This document shows positions 37,298-50,210 of a stretch of 64,000 bases of DNA, in pieces; the first letter of the stretch is position 1; every line of letters begins with the position of its first letter. Origin of the DNA: Nissolia schottii (lineage: Eukaryota > Streptophyta > Magnoliopsida > Fabales > Fabaceae); NCBI GenBank assembly GCA_003254905.1, contig QANU01064559.1, forward strand, positions 1,377,365 through 1,441,364, given 5' to 3'. A program made the position numbers and the translations under genes. A model generated the notes under the pieces. That model was not told the origin of the DNA, made no database searches, and was given only the letters and a program-made list of their open reading frames with translations.

Positions 37298-40200
37298 TCA
37301 CTCTTTAAGCCAATCCAAATCATAGTATTGCTCTGATACTTGAATTTGTAAATTTGGCTTAGCCTTCTCAACATGGTTCCACATCCCAGATACCTCCTCA
37401 TCACAAATCACAAGCCTCAAAGACTTCAATGACAATGCAGACTTTGGCAAGTTCCTAATCATGGAACATTCCCTCATGTCAATCTTCTCCAAGTTCACTA
37501 ACTTACCAATCTCACAAGGGAAGCATGCAAGGTTAACACATTGAGAAATGTCTATATACTTCAATTTAGTCATGTCACATATGCTAGGAGGAAGTGCTTT
37601 CAAATCAGGACAAGCATATAACCTTAGAATCTCTAGTGACCTTAGTTGCCCCAGTTCAATAGGCAATTGTGTCAAATTGTGGCAATTTGTGAGAGACAAG
37701 TTTTGGAGTGAGTGAATTCCACAAATGCTTGACGGAATTTCAGTTACATCATCACAATGATCAAGAGTGAGTTCAGTGAGTTTTGGGAAGATTTGGTTTT
37801 GGTTTGCCTCTTCACCCTCTAGACTGTTATTAATCTTGCATAGGACAATAAATAATTTCCCTAAGTTTTTCATTTCAATGCCTGATAATTTAGGGGTGGA
37901 AACTTTTTCAAGCCAGAGGCTTCTCAAGTTGGTCAAATTGCTGAAAATTGAAACATTGTGAAGGCAAGCATATGATGCACTATAGTTTATGATAATCAAT
38001 GCCCTCAAATTTGGCATTCTATCAATGAAGGGAGGTAAGTAGTATTCACTTGATGTGAAATTAATAATCAACACTTCAGCCTTAGGAAACTCAAGTTTGC
38101 ACCAATCATGTTCCTTCATTTCACCTGCAATGTGAATTTCCAACATAGATGACTTACAGAACAAGAAAGACAAAAAAAAGGTAATAAAAATAATAACTTT
38201 AAAGAGGGATTGAAATGTATATTTACCTGTGTGAATTGAAACAATTTGGGCCTCAAATGGTTTGTCCTTGTATCTCAGCCACTGTCTAGGGAGCCGTCCA
38301 TCACCTTCTCGCTTTGGCATAACCAATCGGCGGCGGTCGCTAATGCTGCCACGATTGCTCAAGTGAAGTGCAAGGTCTCTCAGTGTGTCATGTTGAGTCA
38401 CAGATATCTCAAAGTAGCTGCTATACATGCCACCAGCACTAGCATATTGAAATATCAAATAAGTTTTAAGATGATGCTATTGCTAAGTGATAGAGCATGA
38501 GAAATTTAACTTGTTCTGAGCAAAGTTCTGACAGTCTGACCGGCCAGTTTCAGTCTAGCCTATAGCACTCAAAACTTACACTCGACCAGTTTTCTTGATT
38601 GACTGATCGAACTCCCAGAACTTTGTCTAGAGCATAACTCATAAAACAAGTTTCAAAAGCAGCTTAACTTGCGTACCGCGCCTCTTTCACTAAAGTGAGA
38701 AGATTCTTGTTGGAGAGCTCAACCACGATTGCAAAAGCCTCCTTTTGATCAATGTCATGGATTTCGACCCACATATTGGTGAGAACATCTAGAGGGATCT
38801 TCTTATCCTCAGGGAAGGAACACAGATCCAAGAAGCACTCCTTGATCATTTCCGGCAAGTAATTTGTGCTGATTGCCATCCTGTCAACCAGGTTGATTTC
38901 ATAGGATTCACCAATGCTTTGGCCTTGAGATAGCCTGTTCTTGACACTATCCCAGAACATTTCGGTCTGATCTCGCAATGAGGCTCCGATCACTTTTAGA
39001 GCCAAAGGAAGCCTTCCACACTCAGCCACAACCTATTATCCATTGAATTCAAGAAACATCAAAGAAAGTATGTAAGTAAAGTCCATATAGCAATGTACTC
39101 TAGTTAGATCACATAAGGGGTGTGTGTGATTTATAGTTCGCAAACAATGGTTTGTTCGATTGGAAAAGTAACCTCTTTTTTTTTTTCTTTTTCACTTTTG
39201 CTCTAACCATGGTTCGAGACTAAAAATCATTGCTGAAACATAACTCGACGTGAGTTTACTTAACATGTAAAACGAAGTGAAACTCGGTCGGCACCATTCA
39301 AATCATATGATTTGACGCGCGCAAACCGAAATCTTAACATGCTATTAACCAATGTATCTGCTTGACCAAAGTCCACAAACTTCAATTCGGCATCTCAAAC
39401 AATTTATAAAACTAACTATTTTCCGATTCCGCTTCTTTAAAATTCTTATCTAGTGAGTCTAAACAGCTTAAGGGGAAAAAATCACTTTCCTCAAAGAATA
39501 AGGACGCATTTGGAAAAGCTTCTTAAAAAAAAGCTTTTTTTTATTACTTAAAAAATGCGCTACTAGCACTGTACTTTAGGCAGATCACTCAAATCAATTT
39601 ACACAATCAAAGTTTAAACCTTTTATAGTTTGAAACCATTAAGTACCTGCTTGACCAAGTTCTCATTAGCAGCCAAAGGGACTGATTTCTGCCCAAAAGC
39701 ATGGTGACAGAACAAAGACAGGGCATCCTCTTCACTCAGCAACTCCACTTCATATGTGGCAGTGAATTTTGTTGGGAATTTTTCTCTGGAAACCACAACA
39801 AACTTGCAGCCGGGTATTCTCCACAAGAGCTGCTCTAGCACTGAGAGCGACCAGACATCATCAAGAACAATCAACTTTCTAGTAGCTTCACTTTTGCACT
39901 CAAATTGTTGTGGCATCCATTGAGGAACTGCATAATTTGCACTCAAGGTTTCATTGCCCATGATAAAGCCCCATATCTTTGTCCTGAGCTGCTCCACATT
40001 TGGAGATTGTGAGACAGTAAGGAAAAAGATCCTCTCTTTGAAATAATCTGCAGAGTTTAACAATTAAATTCATTGAAAACCTGCACAGTTTAGAAATGCA
40101 GCCACTGAAAACTATGATCAAAGAAGTTATCAGCCATTAATTTCTTGTTTTCTTTATATATTTTTTAAACCCTACAAATTATAATTGATGCTTGATAATG

Positions 40201-41958
40201 TTCAAGAAACATATATTAAATGTGTTTTAGGAGCATGCAAGTATTTCTGGATTTAAATATATATATACACACCCACGGGATTAGAATTTAGCTCTATGTA
40301 GCGAATTTTTTTCAGGGACAAAAATAATGTTAGGAGAAACGACTTTTTCTCAGCGACATACTATAAAGGTCATTTATTGTATGGTAAGTATATTGAACAT
40401 ATACTTCCATGATCACACAAAAATTTCTTATATACATACACATGATAGATTACACTAAAGTAAACATTTAAATTTGTCCATGAGGTTGTACCCGAGTTAT
40501 GGAAATAGTAATACTAATCCCTGAGATTTTCAAAAGTCAGTTAAGTTAGTCATTCAACATTGAGCAAATTGGGAAGGAACTAACTTGACTGACTTTAACA
40601 ATTGCAATAACTAATATGACAATTTTGAGTAATGTTAACATCTACAAATACGAATTACTCCATTGATCACACCACATAGAAAAAGCAGTTGAAGTTGAAA
40701 GATCTTTCAAAGTGGAATTAAAAATGCTTACTTCTAACTTGTTCGTCCCTGCATACCTCTCTAGCAAGAGTTGTCTTTCCAGACCCACCCATCCCACAAA
40801 TCCCAACAACACAAAAATCATCCATTCCAACAATCATTTCCTTAACCTTCTTCTTCCCAAGCTCCAACCCAACGCCACCCGAAATTTCCAGACTACCCTC
40901 GCCCCAACAACTACTACCCTCATCCACTTCCATGCTCCTCACAGCCTCCTCCACCCACCCTCCACCTCCCACCCCTATCTTCATGGCGCTGAAGTACTGC
41001 TCGAGCCTCTGGCTTGACGCGTGGACCCGGTCGAACCGCTCGGCCATCTCGAACCGGGTGTGGTGCACGTCGGCGAGTATGTGAGCTTGCATGGGACCCT
41101 GCACGAACCGTGACACATTCTTCTCAAGCTTCTCCATTTTCTTCGCCAATTGCAAGTTCTTGTATACGTTCCAACGGCTCGAGGACAGGACCTTCACACA
41201 TTGTTTGGCCACAAATTATCTATACATTAAATAAATAAAGAGGATATCAAAGTATAACTATCACTTGGTATTCAATTTGTCAGTCCTCTTCTACCCTTAC
41301 ATACTCAACAATTCAAGCAATTTTCTATAGCTGCAACCCTCGCTAGTATTAAAAAAGACGAATGCTTTTAAAGGACAAGAATTTGGTTTTTCTAGTTTTT
41401 CTGTCAAAGTCAATTATGTCGAAGTACTTTTAACACTTAAATGTAGCGATTCTCTATGCTAAGATTCAAACAGTGAGTGTTTCGACACAAACTCTCTTAA
41501 CTTAAACCCAACCTCAGTTAATTAAAAAGACAATTTTTAAAATTTTAACTAACACCAATATCCAAAACCGAATTTATAACCGAAAATAAACATCAAATCA
41601 CTAAAAACAAAAATAAAAGTTGCCAATTAAGTTGGGTGTATAAGTAAACTCTTAATTTATAACCAAGTTACAAAAATGATGTCAAAGTTGTGAATAAACA
41701 AATCCAAACACGCACCTTATGCGAGAGCTCTACCCCGGAGCGGAGTATCTCAGAGAGGCGGTCGAGCTGAGACTGGCGATGCGCCGGGAGCTCGACGCCG
41801 GAATACTTGATCTCTTCGATGGTCGGGAGGAGATCCCTTATGTATGTCACCAGCTGCTCAGCGCTCGCCCTGCACAGCAGTGACTTGCGTGAGATGCTTA
41901 TCAGCATCTTTATGAGCTCCGTGGCGATCTCGCCCGCGAAGAAGTCGTTGAAGGCCAT
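37298..41958 (-). CDS. ADR1: ADR1-type helper NLR (RPW8-NB-ARC-LRR), copy B
   Basis: Six minus-strand exons, 41958-41716, 41191-40732, 40047-39647, 39032-38677, 38438-38227 and 38124-37298, give 832 aa. Exons 1, 4 and 6 have exactly the lengths of copy A (243, 356, 827); exons 2, 3 and 5 are 18, 9 and 3 nt longer, so the reading frame is kept. The domain order matches copy A: RPW8-type start MAFNDFFAGEIATELIKML, P-loop GICGMGGSGKTT at about 211-222, LIVLDDVW, VVVSREKF, GRLPLALKV, TQHD, and LRRs ending DLDWLKE. The role is the same as for ADR1: a helper NLR executing cell-death and resistance signals with EDS1 partners. Intron 5 (38125-38226) is 102 nt, has no in-frame stop and would add a hydrophobic segment if retained. 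No damage is seen; both copies look functional. Confidence 0.95.
38125..38226 (-). other. Stop-free, frame-preserving intron 5 of ADR1 copy B
   Basis: The intron has GT-AG borders and is 102 nt, a multiple of three. Read through, it encodes 34 residues including FKVIIFITFFLSFLF, which looks like a membrane helix, between NB-ARC and LRR. The same intron in copy A is 113 nt and reads into a stop. Confidence 0.7.
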
Positions 41959-42639
41959 GCCTCTCTCCTCCTCCGCCCTGTGCCGCCAGCGGCTTCTTTT
42001 CTTAGTTACTTCCTTATTATTTTGTGGTTAGTGTTGGTCTTATAGGAGTCAGCACTGTACTGTCCTCCCCTCCCATCATGAATTCACTGTAATGCCCCTT
42101 ACATATATCTTTAACATTTTAAAAACGTTTATATGCACTAATATAGGATGTCCTTGGCTCGCCGGTAGCTACCACCGTGTCACATCTCGTGGTTCTCACT
42201 TTTTGTTATATCATATCATGCTTATCATATGTATACCACATCCATATTTATAATTAGATCAAGATCCTTTCTTTTTTAAAATGAAAAGTAAAGAGCAATA
42301 TTTATTATCTTATCATTTATTATACATTATATTTATTTTATCCCAACTCACTATATCTAATAAATGGTAACATCTTGAACATTACATTATACTATTCATT
42401 TTAAAAAGTAGAATTTTGTATTAAGAGGCTCATCACATTTACTAAATTGTGGAACCAAATTATTTTGCCACTCTTTAATTTTTTTTCTCCTTACAAATAA
42501 TATTTCCCTTATGCAACATCTCAAAAAATAAATAAATTATTTCCCTTAAAAAAATGCTTTAATATGGAACCGAACGTTGAACGGTAAAAAATTAGTAAAA
42601 CTAAACTTTATGATGTGGAAATGAAAATGTTACATTGAA
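41959..42639. other. Upstream region of ADR1 copy B
   Basis: This presumably contains the copy B promoter. Beyond that I see only AT-rich sequence and no named element. Confidence 0.4.
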
Positions 42640-42965
42640 TGAGTAAACACATTAGATAAGATAGAATTAAAAATGAATGCATTATAGAGAAGGTTGGGAT
42701 AACAACTATTATAAAAAAGATAGTAAAATCTCGCCTCAAGTGGTTTGGATATATGAGGAAAAGACCCGAAAAAATTGCAAATAAGAATGTAGACCAAATG
42801 ACAGGTAGCTTAATAATTAGAGGTAAATAAAGAACTAAAAAAACAATAAACAAAATTACTAAAAGAGATTCAAGAGTTAATGACTTAAATATAAACATAA
42901 TTCAAGACAAAATATTATGGTATCGCTTGATCCATGTAGCCGACCTCATATAAGGAGACAAGTCC
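42640..42965 (+). mobile_element. 3' fragment of a LINE (L1-type) retrotransposon
   Basis: The translation of the plus strand gives a plant LINE reverse-transcriptase C-terminus: LKWFGYMRKRPEKIANKNVD, then a GKxRTKKT-like block with a stop, KRDSRVNDLN and WYRLIHVADL, followed by the usual ATTGTTGTTGT tail. Internal stops show it is dead and 5'-truncated. Confidence 0.75.
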
Positions 42966-43193
42966 TAATTATTGTTGTTGTCCAAAAAATATGCTTTAAC
43001 CTCCAAATTATTTAGATTAATTATCTTTACATTGATTTTTATAAAAATACTTGACTATTTTAAGGAATAAAATAAAAAAAAATATTATTACAAAGCATCA
43101 TTCAAAATTTTTACCAAAACAAATGGACAAAAAATATGGAAAAACCAATATATGAATTCATTGTAAAATTTATAATGGTATGGTTTGCTGCAA

Positions 43194-43375
43194 TCGATGT
43201 CAGGTGTGCTAATTTTAAGTTTATTTTTTGAAATACTTAAAATCAGTGTCACGTGTATTGATTTTAAATTTTTTTATTTATTTTTGAAACACTTAAAATC
43301 GGCTCCACATGTGCCAATTTTAGTTTTTTTTTAAATACCTAAAATTAGCATTACATATGTCAATTTTAGGAAAAA
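43194..43375 (+). repeat. Degenerate about 50-bp tandem repeat
   Basis: Units beginning AAATACTTAAAATCAGTGTC recur at 43231, 43287 and 43333 with a partial unit before them. Each carries an ACACTTAAAATCGGC-type block and a CACATGTGCCAATTTTA block, followed by a T-run. Confidence 0.7.
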
Positions 43376-44487
43376 ATCATATGTTTGTAAATTTTATCCT
43401 TAACTCATGTATTAATATTAACCATTTTTAAAAACAATTTTTTATTTGTAAACCCGCGTCATTCATAAAAATCATTAAAAAGATAATTAAACTATATAAT
43501 TAAAAGTTTGAATCATTTCTCTTCCCCCGAGCGGCTCTGAGCACTGAGCAAAGCAGGCAGCCAATGACACCAAGTATTGGTCAATGACCATGGTGGCAGA
43601 GTAGCATAAATTATACCCTCCAAGTAAAAACGGCATCAATTAATAAAAATAATTGGTTGTACTAATAGTGCAACAAAATATAATAATACCAATAAAAGCA
43701 AGATCACCTATTGGAAGGTCATTAGGGGATAACGTCAAGCACAAAAAGGGCACGTTGACGAGTGCAATTACCACTACGTCCCTAGCCAATCTCATAAAGA
43801 TTCGCACAACCCAAAAGAAACTTCAAAAGTATCTTCGCATAATTATTGTAGTGTTATACATGATGGCTAAATATATATATCATGGGACATACCTAAACAC
43901 TAAAGTCCTTACAAAAATTAGGCAGGAGATGTGTCGGGTCAAAAAGTAAATTATGTGGAGCACATTCACCTTGACTTTAATGGTCTTCGTCTTCACTTGA
44001 AGAACGTTCAGTCCCAAATGGATTATAACTGTTACTTAGGACAATCATATATGTCCACAGGGCTCCCGTATATAGGTGGAGTGTTTTGCATTTTATTTAT
44101 TTATTTATTTATTTATATGAGAGGTTGAGTGTTTTTCTTGAATCGCAAAACTCAAATTATCAACGATTTCTATAGCTTGATGTGACAGTGTGACGTAGAA
44201 AATTTTAAAATCTCACTTACCTTAAAAAAAATATGGGTAAATTACTATTCTAGCAATAAATTTGTTTAAAACACTTTTATGGTCAATATTTGTTTTAAAC
44301 TGTTAAGAATCATTAACTCGTACCAAGATTCCATTCATCATCAGTTTTATTTTCTTTGTTAACGAGCTTGTGATAGCATGCTCTCATGATAGAGTAATTG
44401 AATTTATTTTGTAAATGTCTTCATGAGATAGGAATTTTTATTAGAATAAAAGGTGAAGTTTTAAAAGAGATGAATGAGTCTAAATGA

Positions 44488-44544
44488 AAGAAGAAGAAGA
44501 AGAAGAAGAAGAAGAAGAAGAAGAAGAAGAAGAAGAAGAAAAAA
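44488..44544 (+). repeat. (GAA)n microsatellite
   Basis: About 18 uninterrupted GAA/AAG units lie in intergenic sequence. Confidence 0.95.
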
Positions 44545-46063
44545 GATCATAAATGAAGTCTTACCAAACTATTAAGCATAGGTTCCCAAAAAAAAAAAAA
44601 AAAAGGCAGCAGCAGCTGTTACCAAACAATAATTTAGAGATTTCTATTTCTAAACTAGAAAAAGAAAAACCTCGTCGTCCAATCAGGCAACGGGATCAGA
44701 CCTCTTTGTTCATCCGATTTGCAAACATAAAAGCAAGATTTCATCAGAGTTCTTCTTCAGGTTTCTCCACCCAAGACTGATGGAGTATATCATCGGGTTG
44801 TGGCACTTAATAGTTCTCAACAGAACCACAATAACATAAATGCGACCAGTTCCTATGTTTTAAACATGCCGAATTGTCAAATGGCATGTATGATGTTTGC
44901 AGTTACGACATAATCTTGGTAGGTAGGTTCACATTTTGTCCCCGGCTAAGGTACCGCCTAATATGACGTTCTAGAAGGTCTATTTATAATGCTCAAGTGG
45001 TGAAAAATTAAGAGTTTAAAAAGTGAAAAGTTAAATTCCTATTCAACATCCAAACAGTAAAAAGAAGCACTTTTCTTTGTTTGATGATATATACCCTCCC
45101 TATGAATTCTCGAATCCTTCTACGTACAAAATAAAGTAAAAGAAATAATTGCAATCGATATCTTAAAAATTTAAAAGATAACACTTCATTTAATATACAA
45201 AAGGATTTTAAGAAGATTTAATAGAAAGATACATTATCACTCTTTCCCTTTTCTACATATCAATTCATAGTACCTGTCTAAACTTCCAAACATGAACAAA
45301 TCAATAAGACTAGAAGAGAGTGGATGACTATATATATGACAGCGGCATGGAATTTGCATTAGTCAATCATTCAAATTTCCAGAGGATGACTTCTCAGACA
45401 CACCTCCATCATCAATTCAGCAATATAAATAGATAAACCTAAGAATAATAATAGAGTGAATAATAATAAAAGTAAAAGCCCCTCAAATGATTCACAAAAC
45501 TGCTATTTCTTTACAGAAAGTTCAAGTGTGAAGCTGCTGATACTGCGTGATCTGCTATGTCTTCAAAATTCAGGGACTCAAACTTACATAGTCGCTAAAT
45601 ATGTAATTGGTTTAACATAGGAAAGTTTAAGGGCGAAAAGAATTATACAAAAACAAATAAGACGCTTGTCCTAATAATCTCTGAGGTGCTTTGGCAGTAA
45701 AGTTCTGTTGTATATACATCGAAGTTTGACCTTAAATACTACACTTCTCTCACATGCAACATGCAACATGCAACATGCATACAATATATCTATTTCACCT
45801 GGATACACGCATACCTCAATACTCACTATACTGAGTAAAAGGGGGAATATGTGTATGGGATAGAAGGATTCCAAAGCCAAAAGTACTCCAATACTGTTCT
45901 ACAACAAGTTCTCTTTCCTTCTTTCTTACAGCTGACATGCGTTGCCTAGAGAATAGCAATACTATCATAATCATAGTGATTCAAATTCCCATGTATAAAT
46001 TATAAGCAAGTTAACTGTGTAGTGAGGGTCTATTACCGTAAGCATCTTCTTTATTGCCTTCAG

Positions 46064-48674
46064 CTACTCATCATAAACCCAAGTGCTTATGCGAGAACTA
46101 TGACCTGGAAATCCTCCTTCTGCAACTTTTGAGTCAAATAATAGGAGTTGCTTTTTAACCCATGGAGGATCATATTTACTCAACCACAGAGCTTCACCGG
46201 TATTCTTGTGCTTAAAATCAGGCTGTCTTGCATTTAGCTTGCGCTTTCTGCAATCCCACCAGTCATATGGATTGGAAAAAAACACTTGCCACAGGTAAAG
46301 CCGATTTTGATTATTTCGGGTGCCAGCTTCAGCTATATCAGTTCAAGATGAGAAGATTAAGAACATGCACAAGAACAGGAAAGAGCATGAAAAGTTAAAA
46401 ATATACCAGTTCAAGATCAAGAAAGCACTCATGAAAGTTCTAGACAAACTAAAAATCATTGAGAATGAAACATATGCATGTCCCCACGTGCAAGCAAAGA
46501 TCTGTAAAGGACTATGAAGTGAGTTACAAAACTCACCTAATAATACTACTATTCTAAAATCGTGATTACCTATATGCATAAAAATAACATAAGATCTTCC
46601 TTAGGTCCCTTTCCATGGCAATCGTAATCATTTAGATTTACTAAATCAATATTCACCTGCCCCACAATATCTTTACTACCCTTTTCTTACTCAAATAAAT
46701 TTTGTTCTTCCTATCAAAAGAAAACAAATATTCATCCTAACTCATTCAAGCATGCAAGATTATGTTTATTACAAAGGTTTTGGTATCAAAATTACCAACA
46801 ATACGAGCATAACTTTTGAGTACTCCCAAACAAGTAGGATAACTATAGTGTCCAGCATTTGTGCAAGCATAACATGAGGAAGCAACCGTACCTTTAACAG
46901 ATTCTAATTTTTTGTGTTCCTCAGAGCCTAGCTTTTGAGCAACAAAATCTAACTTCTTCACAATTAGCTGCAGAGAAGCAAAAGCCACATTTATAAATAC
47001 TTACAATCAAAAAAATATAAAATAAAAAAAAATAACAGAGAGGGCGAGAACAATATCACATGGTGGATATAAAAAAGTGTGCTGATAAACTAGAAATCGT
47101 GAGCACATGAATGCTATTAATTGATTTTCAAGGATAGGATTTTAGAAAATCCTAGACAAACTCCAAACATGATGAATCAAAATCAATAGGTAAAACATGG
47201 AATGTTTTGACGTGAAGTATTAGTGCCACTACATGATACGGGGCATAAAATCTCTGGTGCAAGATGATATTATATGCCTAAATGTGATTGTTATTAGTAA
47301 AAACTTGCTAGTTACTAAAATAATCAAATCAACTAAAGAATAAGTAGAAAAAGCAAAAGTGATAAACTGATAATCACAATACAATGCATGATAAAACAAA
47401 CTTGTTTTTACAAAAAAACATAAAGAAGGAAAAAAAAAAGCAAAAAAAGAAAAAACCCATATCATAAAATTGGAAACTTCAGAATTATTCACATGAAAAA
47501 GGTAGTGGTCCTTAAATTGAGTCAAGTATTTGAAATAGAATCAGAGCAAAAATTACAGCGAGTTATCCAAACCTTAATAACACATTCAGTGCAGAGCAAC
47601 ATTCAAACAAGAACATGATGTAAGGTACGGATATAATTTCCATACACTCTCATCCATTCATGACAATTCAATAAGTTATAAAAACTAAAGTGTTTTCGAC
47701 TCTTCATAAAGGTGGCTAATCAGCTCAATCAAGCATTTGCAACTACAATGTAGAACACTCTAATAACCAAACGTTGGGGATCGAACCACCAAAAAATTAT
47801 ACCAATTTAGAATTATGTACCTTATAGTTCAATTGGCGGTTTCCACTAGGATCAGCTTTGGTGTAAGAACCCAAACGACCTGTAACATAAATAAAATCAT
47901 TCTCTTCCAAGTGTTTTGAAGCAAATTCCGCCAATCTCCCCGACATCATCAGAACCACCCTGCCAACAAATCACAACATCAATCACTCTTATCACAAACT
48001 CCAAAAAAAAGCCAACTTTCATTTCGAAGTTGGCAGCATCCATCAAATTCATCCCTAAGTTATGGAAAGCATCAAATTCATCTTCAAGTTGTCAAAAGTC
48101 AATCAAATTAGTCCATTTGGCAGAGACGAATTTGATATTTTCCAGCGGAACAAATTTCGAATTCAACAGAAGCTGCCAACTTTGTGAACGAATTTGATGG
48201 TTTTACTCAAACATAAACTGTTAAGCTAACATTAAATCAAAATTCACTGTCAAAAAATTAAAATTAAAGCGATAAATTTGGTGAAAATTTATCAAAATCA
48301 GTGAAGAAAACGAACCTGAAGGAGGAGCTATTAGGACCGTTGAATCTCGAACTCGAAACCTTGAGCACGGTGAAAACCCCGAACGCCTTGGAGTTAACGG
48401 TTTTCGGCTGGCGTGTGACTGTTCCGATGAAGGAGGCCCTGTTGTCCAGCTCCTGGCGCCACTCGACAGTCGCGGGGCGCTGGAACTTGAGCGCGTGGCA
48501 GTAAACCGCGCTGCTCCCCGAAACGACGTCGTCGAACGAGTGCGAGATTCTCGCGCGGTTGGGAACCGTTGTGGAGAAGGGAAAACATCTGCGAAGAGAG
48601 AGAGAAGGTAGTAACGTTGGAATTGGTTTCGCGAATAGGGAGAAGGAAAGGCGACGGAGGAGTTTAGGGTTCAT
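46064..48674 (-). CDS. OSB-family organellar single-stranded DNA-binding protein
   Basis: Four minus-strand exons, 48674-48316, 47959-47821, 46967-46892 and 46332-46064, give 280 aa with phases 2, 0, 1. Residues 1 to about 40 are Arg/Ser/Leu-rich without acids (MNPKLLRRLSFSLFAKPIPT), as expected for a mitochondrial or plastid transit peptide. About 75-185 form an SSB-like OB fold (ASFIGTVTRQPKTVNSKAFG, then VVLMMSGRLAEFASKHLEEN and FIYVTGRLGSYTKADPSGNR). The last exon holds one PDF motif (LYLWQVFFSNPYDWWDCRKR, then ARQPDFKHKNTGEALW and DPPWVKKQL), the ssDNA-binding signature of plant OSB proteins. OSB proteins bind ssDNA and restrain ectopic recombination in organelle genomes. A single PDF motif suggests an OSB1/OSB2-like member. 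An upstream in-frame ATG at 48809 would add 45 residues and bury the transit peptide, so the 48674 start is preferred. Confidence 0.92.
48033..48206. mobile_element. MITE-like insertion in OSB intron 1
   Basis: The left CCATCAAATTCATCC and right GAATTTGATGGTTTTAC phrases are inverted, with internal GTTGGCAG/CTGCCAAC arms. It is related in wording to the GTAAACCTTCAAATT family but more diverged. Confidence 0.5.
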
Positions 48675-49083
48675 AGGCTCCGGCGAAGCATGCCGACGAA
48701 ACGGTGCGGGTTCCGGTGATCGAGTTTTCCCGCCGGTGGTGGATTTTCGCGGCTCCGGCGATAATTGATTTGTGCCTTTTGTGATTAAATGAGTAGGGTT
48801 TTTGCACATTGTTTCTTCTTTGGGCTTTAGAAAACATTGACTCGGCCCATTGAAATAGTATGGAATGGATTTGGGCTTTGTTTGGGCCTTCTACGGTGAA
48901 AAATGCTCGTAAACAGAAGTTTGCTAAGCACACTTTAGTGGGAGACTGAGAGATGACAAAATTTGAACGGATAAATAAAACGTTTTACTCCTTCACTATA
49001 TAAATTAAATTAAAAAAACAATTACATGTTAGAGAACCAAAAATAAAGGAACATTAACATGTTATTTCTCAGACAGCATGTAA

Positions 49084-49355
49084 TGTTTGGTTTTTATCTT
49101 GAGGAAGATATAGAGAAAACATTGAAGACAAACACATGATTGAAAAAGGGAATCAAGACAAATTTTTTTAAATTGTTTATTCTAGGATAATTTTTAAATT
49201 AATTTATATATACCTTTGAAAGTAAAGAATACAATAAACATTTTTTGAGCCAATTTTAAGCTAACTTTTATATTTCTAAAAGAAAAGACATAAAAGATGT
49301 GTTTTTATTGTCTCATTATCTCTATCATTTATGCCTTAATGATAAGAACCAAAGA
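49084..49355. mobile_element. Decayed Tourist-like MITE
   Basis: The left TGTTTGGTTTTTATCTTGAGG and right ATGATAAGAACCAAAGATT are inverted and share the wording of the TTA-flanked MITEs at 33178 and 55373. The target duplication is not clean. Confidence 0.5.
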
Positions 49356-50210
49356 TTATCAAAGAGAATTCCTCTGCTTGGGAATCGCAGTTTGGAGGGA
49401 TGGTCTTTAATTGAGCTGGCTTTGATATAGTATGTAAGGCCCATAACAAATAGAGGAATGTTGCATGTAATATCACCTAACTTCTTGTAATTTATTTATG
49501 AGTTTTGTTAATAAATGTTTTAAGGGCATTGTTTGTTTAAAGAAGTAAGAAGAGTAAGTTCTAAAGTGTAATTTATTTAGTGTGACATTAGAAATTAATA
49601 ACTCTCAACTTTTTAAATAAAGAGTAACTTTTTGTTTAATTCATGTTAGCTTTTTCCTTTATTTAAACCCAAAAGAACATGTCACTTTTATTGTGTAGCA
49701 TCACGTTAGCATGCTTGACAGTTACTATGAGAGAATGTAGACATATATCTTAGCAGCAAGTTGAAGAACCGACTCGAATTCAATGTACTCATGACGGCAC
49801 TTTAACGAGGTCATTCGTTCTGATGGTACGCATCTAAATAGGGACATGCACTACCGGATAAAGTATGTGGCCTAATTTCATTTCCGCATAAGCATTTTTC
49901 TCATGATCACGAGAGAGCGAGTGATCGTAGGCGTGTGGACTTGACGAAACGAGACGTTCTAATCGCGGCTTGGCTTCATCTTATAGTACATGTCTCATGT
50001 CTGTGCTGTGACACCGACACATTTTAAACTCTGGTGATCTAGGGGTTCATATTACTAGTTGTCAACTCCATCAATCTTGTAGTGACAGAGTTTCGGAAGA
50101 ATTCTTGTTTGCCTGTAGCGCAAGTCCTTAGGAGAAGTTGTTACACGCTTTTGAAGTAAGTAATTTATTTTGTTTTAATTTATTTATTATTTGACACATT
50201 AATAAATGTT

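Larger units (their letters stand above)
42966..46063. other. Gene-free region between ADR1 copy B and the OSB gene
   Basis: This region holds a degenerate repeat at 43194-43375, a GAA microsatellite at 44488-44544 and otherwise AT-rich sequence. Short open frames at 43653-44128 and 44553-44780 have no recognisable domain. A GCAACAT-type short repeat lies at about 45755-45779. The end presumably includes the OSB 3' UTR. Confidence 0.45.

Noticed and set aside
37298..38458. One continuous 386-aa frame taken as a single exon of ADR1 copy B
   Set aside because: It runs through intron 5, whose GT-AG borders match the spliced position in copy A. The intron-retained reading is kept only as a finding.
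40447..40660. MITE copy in intron 2 of ADR1 copy B
   Set aside because: The inner phrases resemble the GTAAACCTTCAAATT family, but the ends do not pair convincingly.
43653..44128. Two short plus-strand open frames
   Set aside because: They have Lys/Ile-rich, low-complexity translations and no domain; likely chance in AT-rich DNA.
48675..48809. Upstream ATG at 48809 as OSB start
   Set aside because: It would place 45 low-conservation residues before the obvious transit peptide, and the stretch overlaps the likely 5' UTR.
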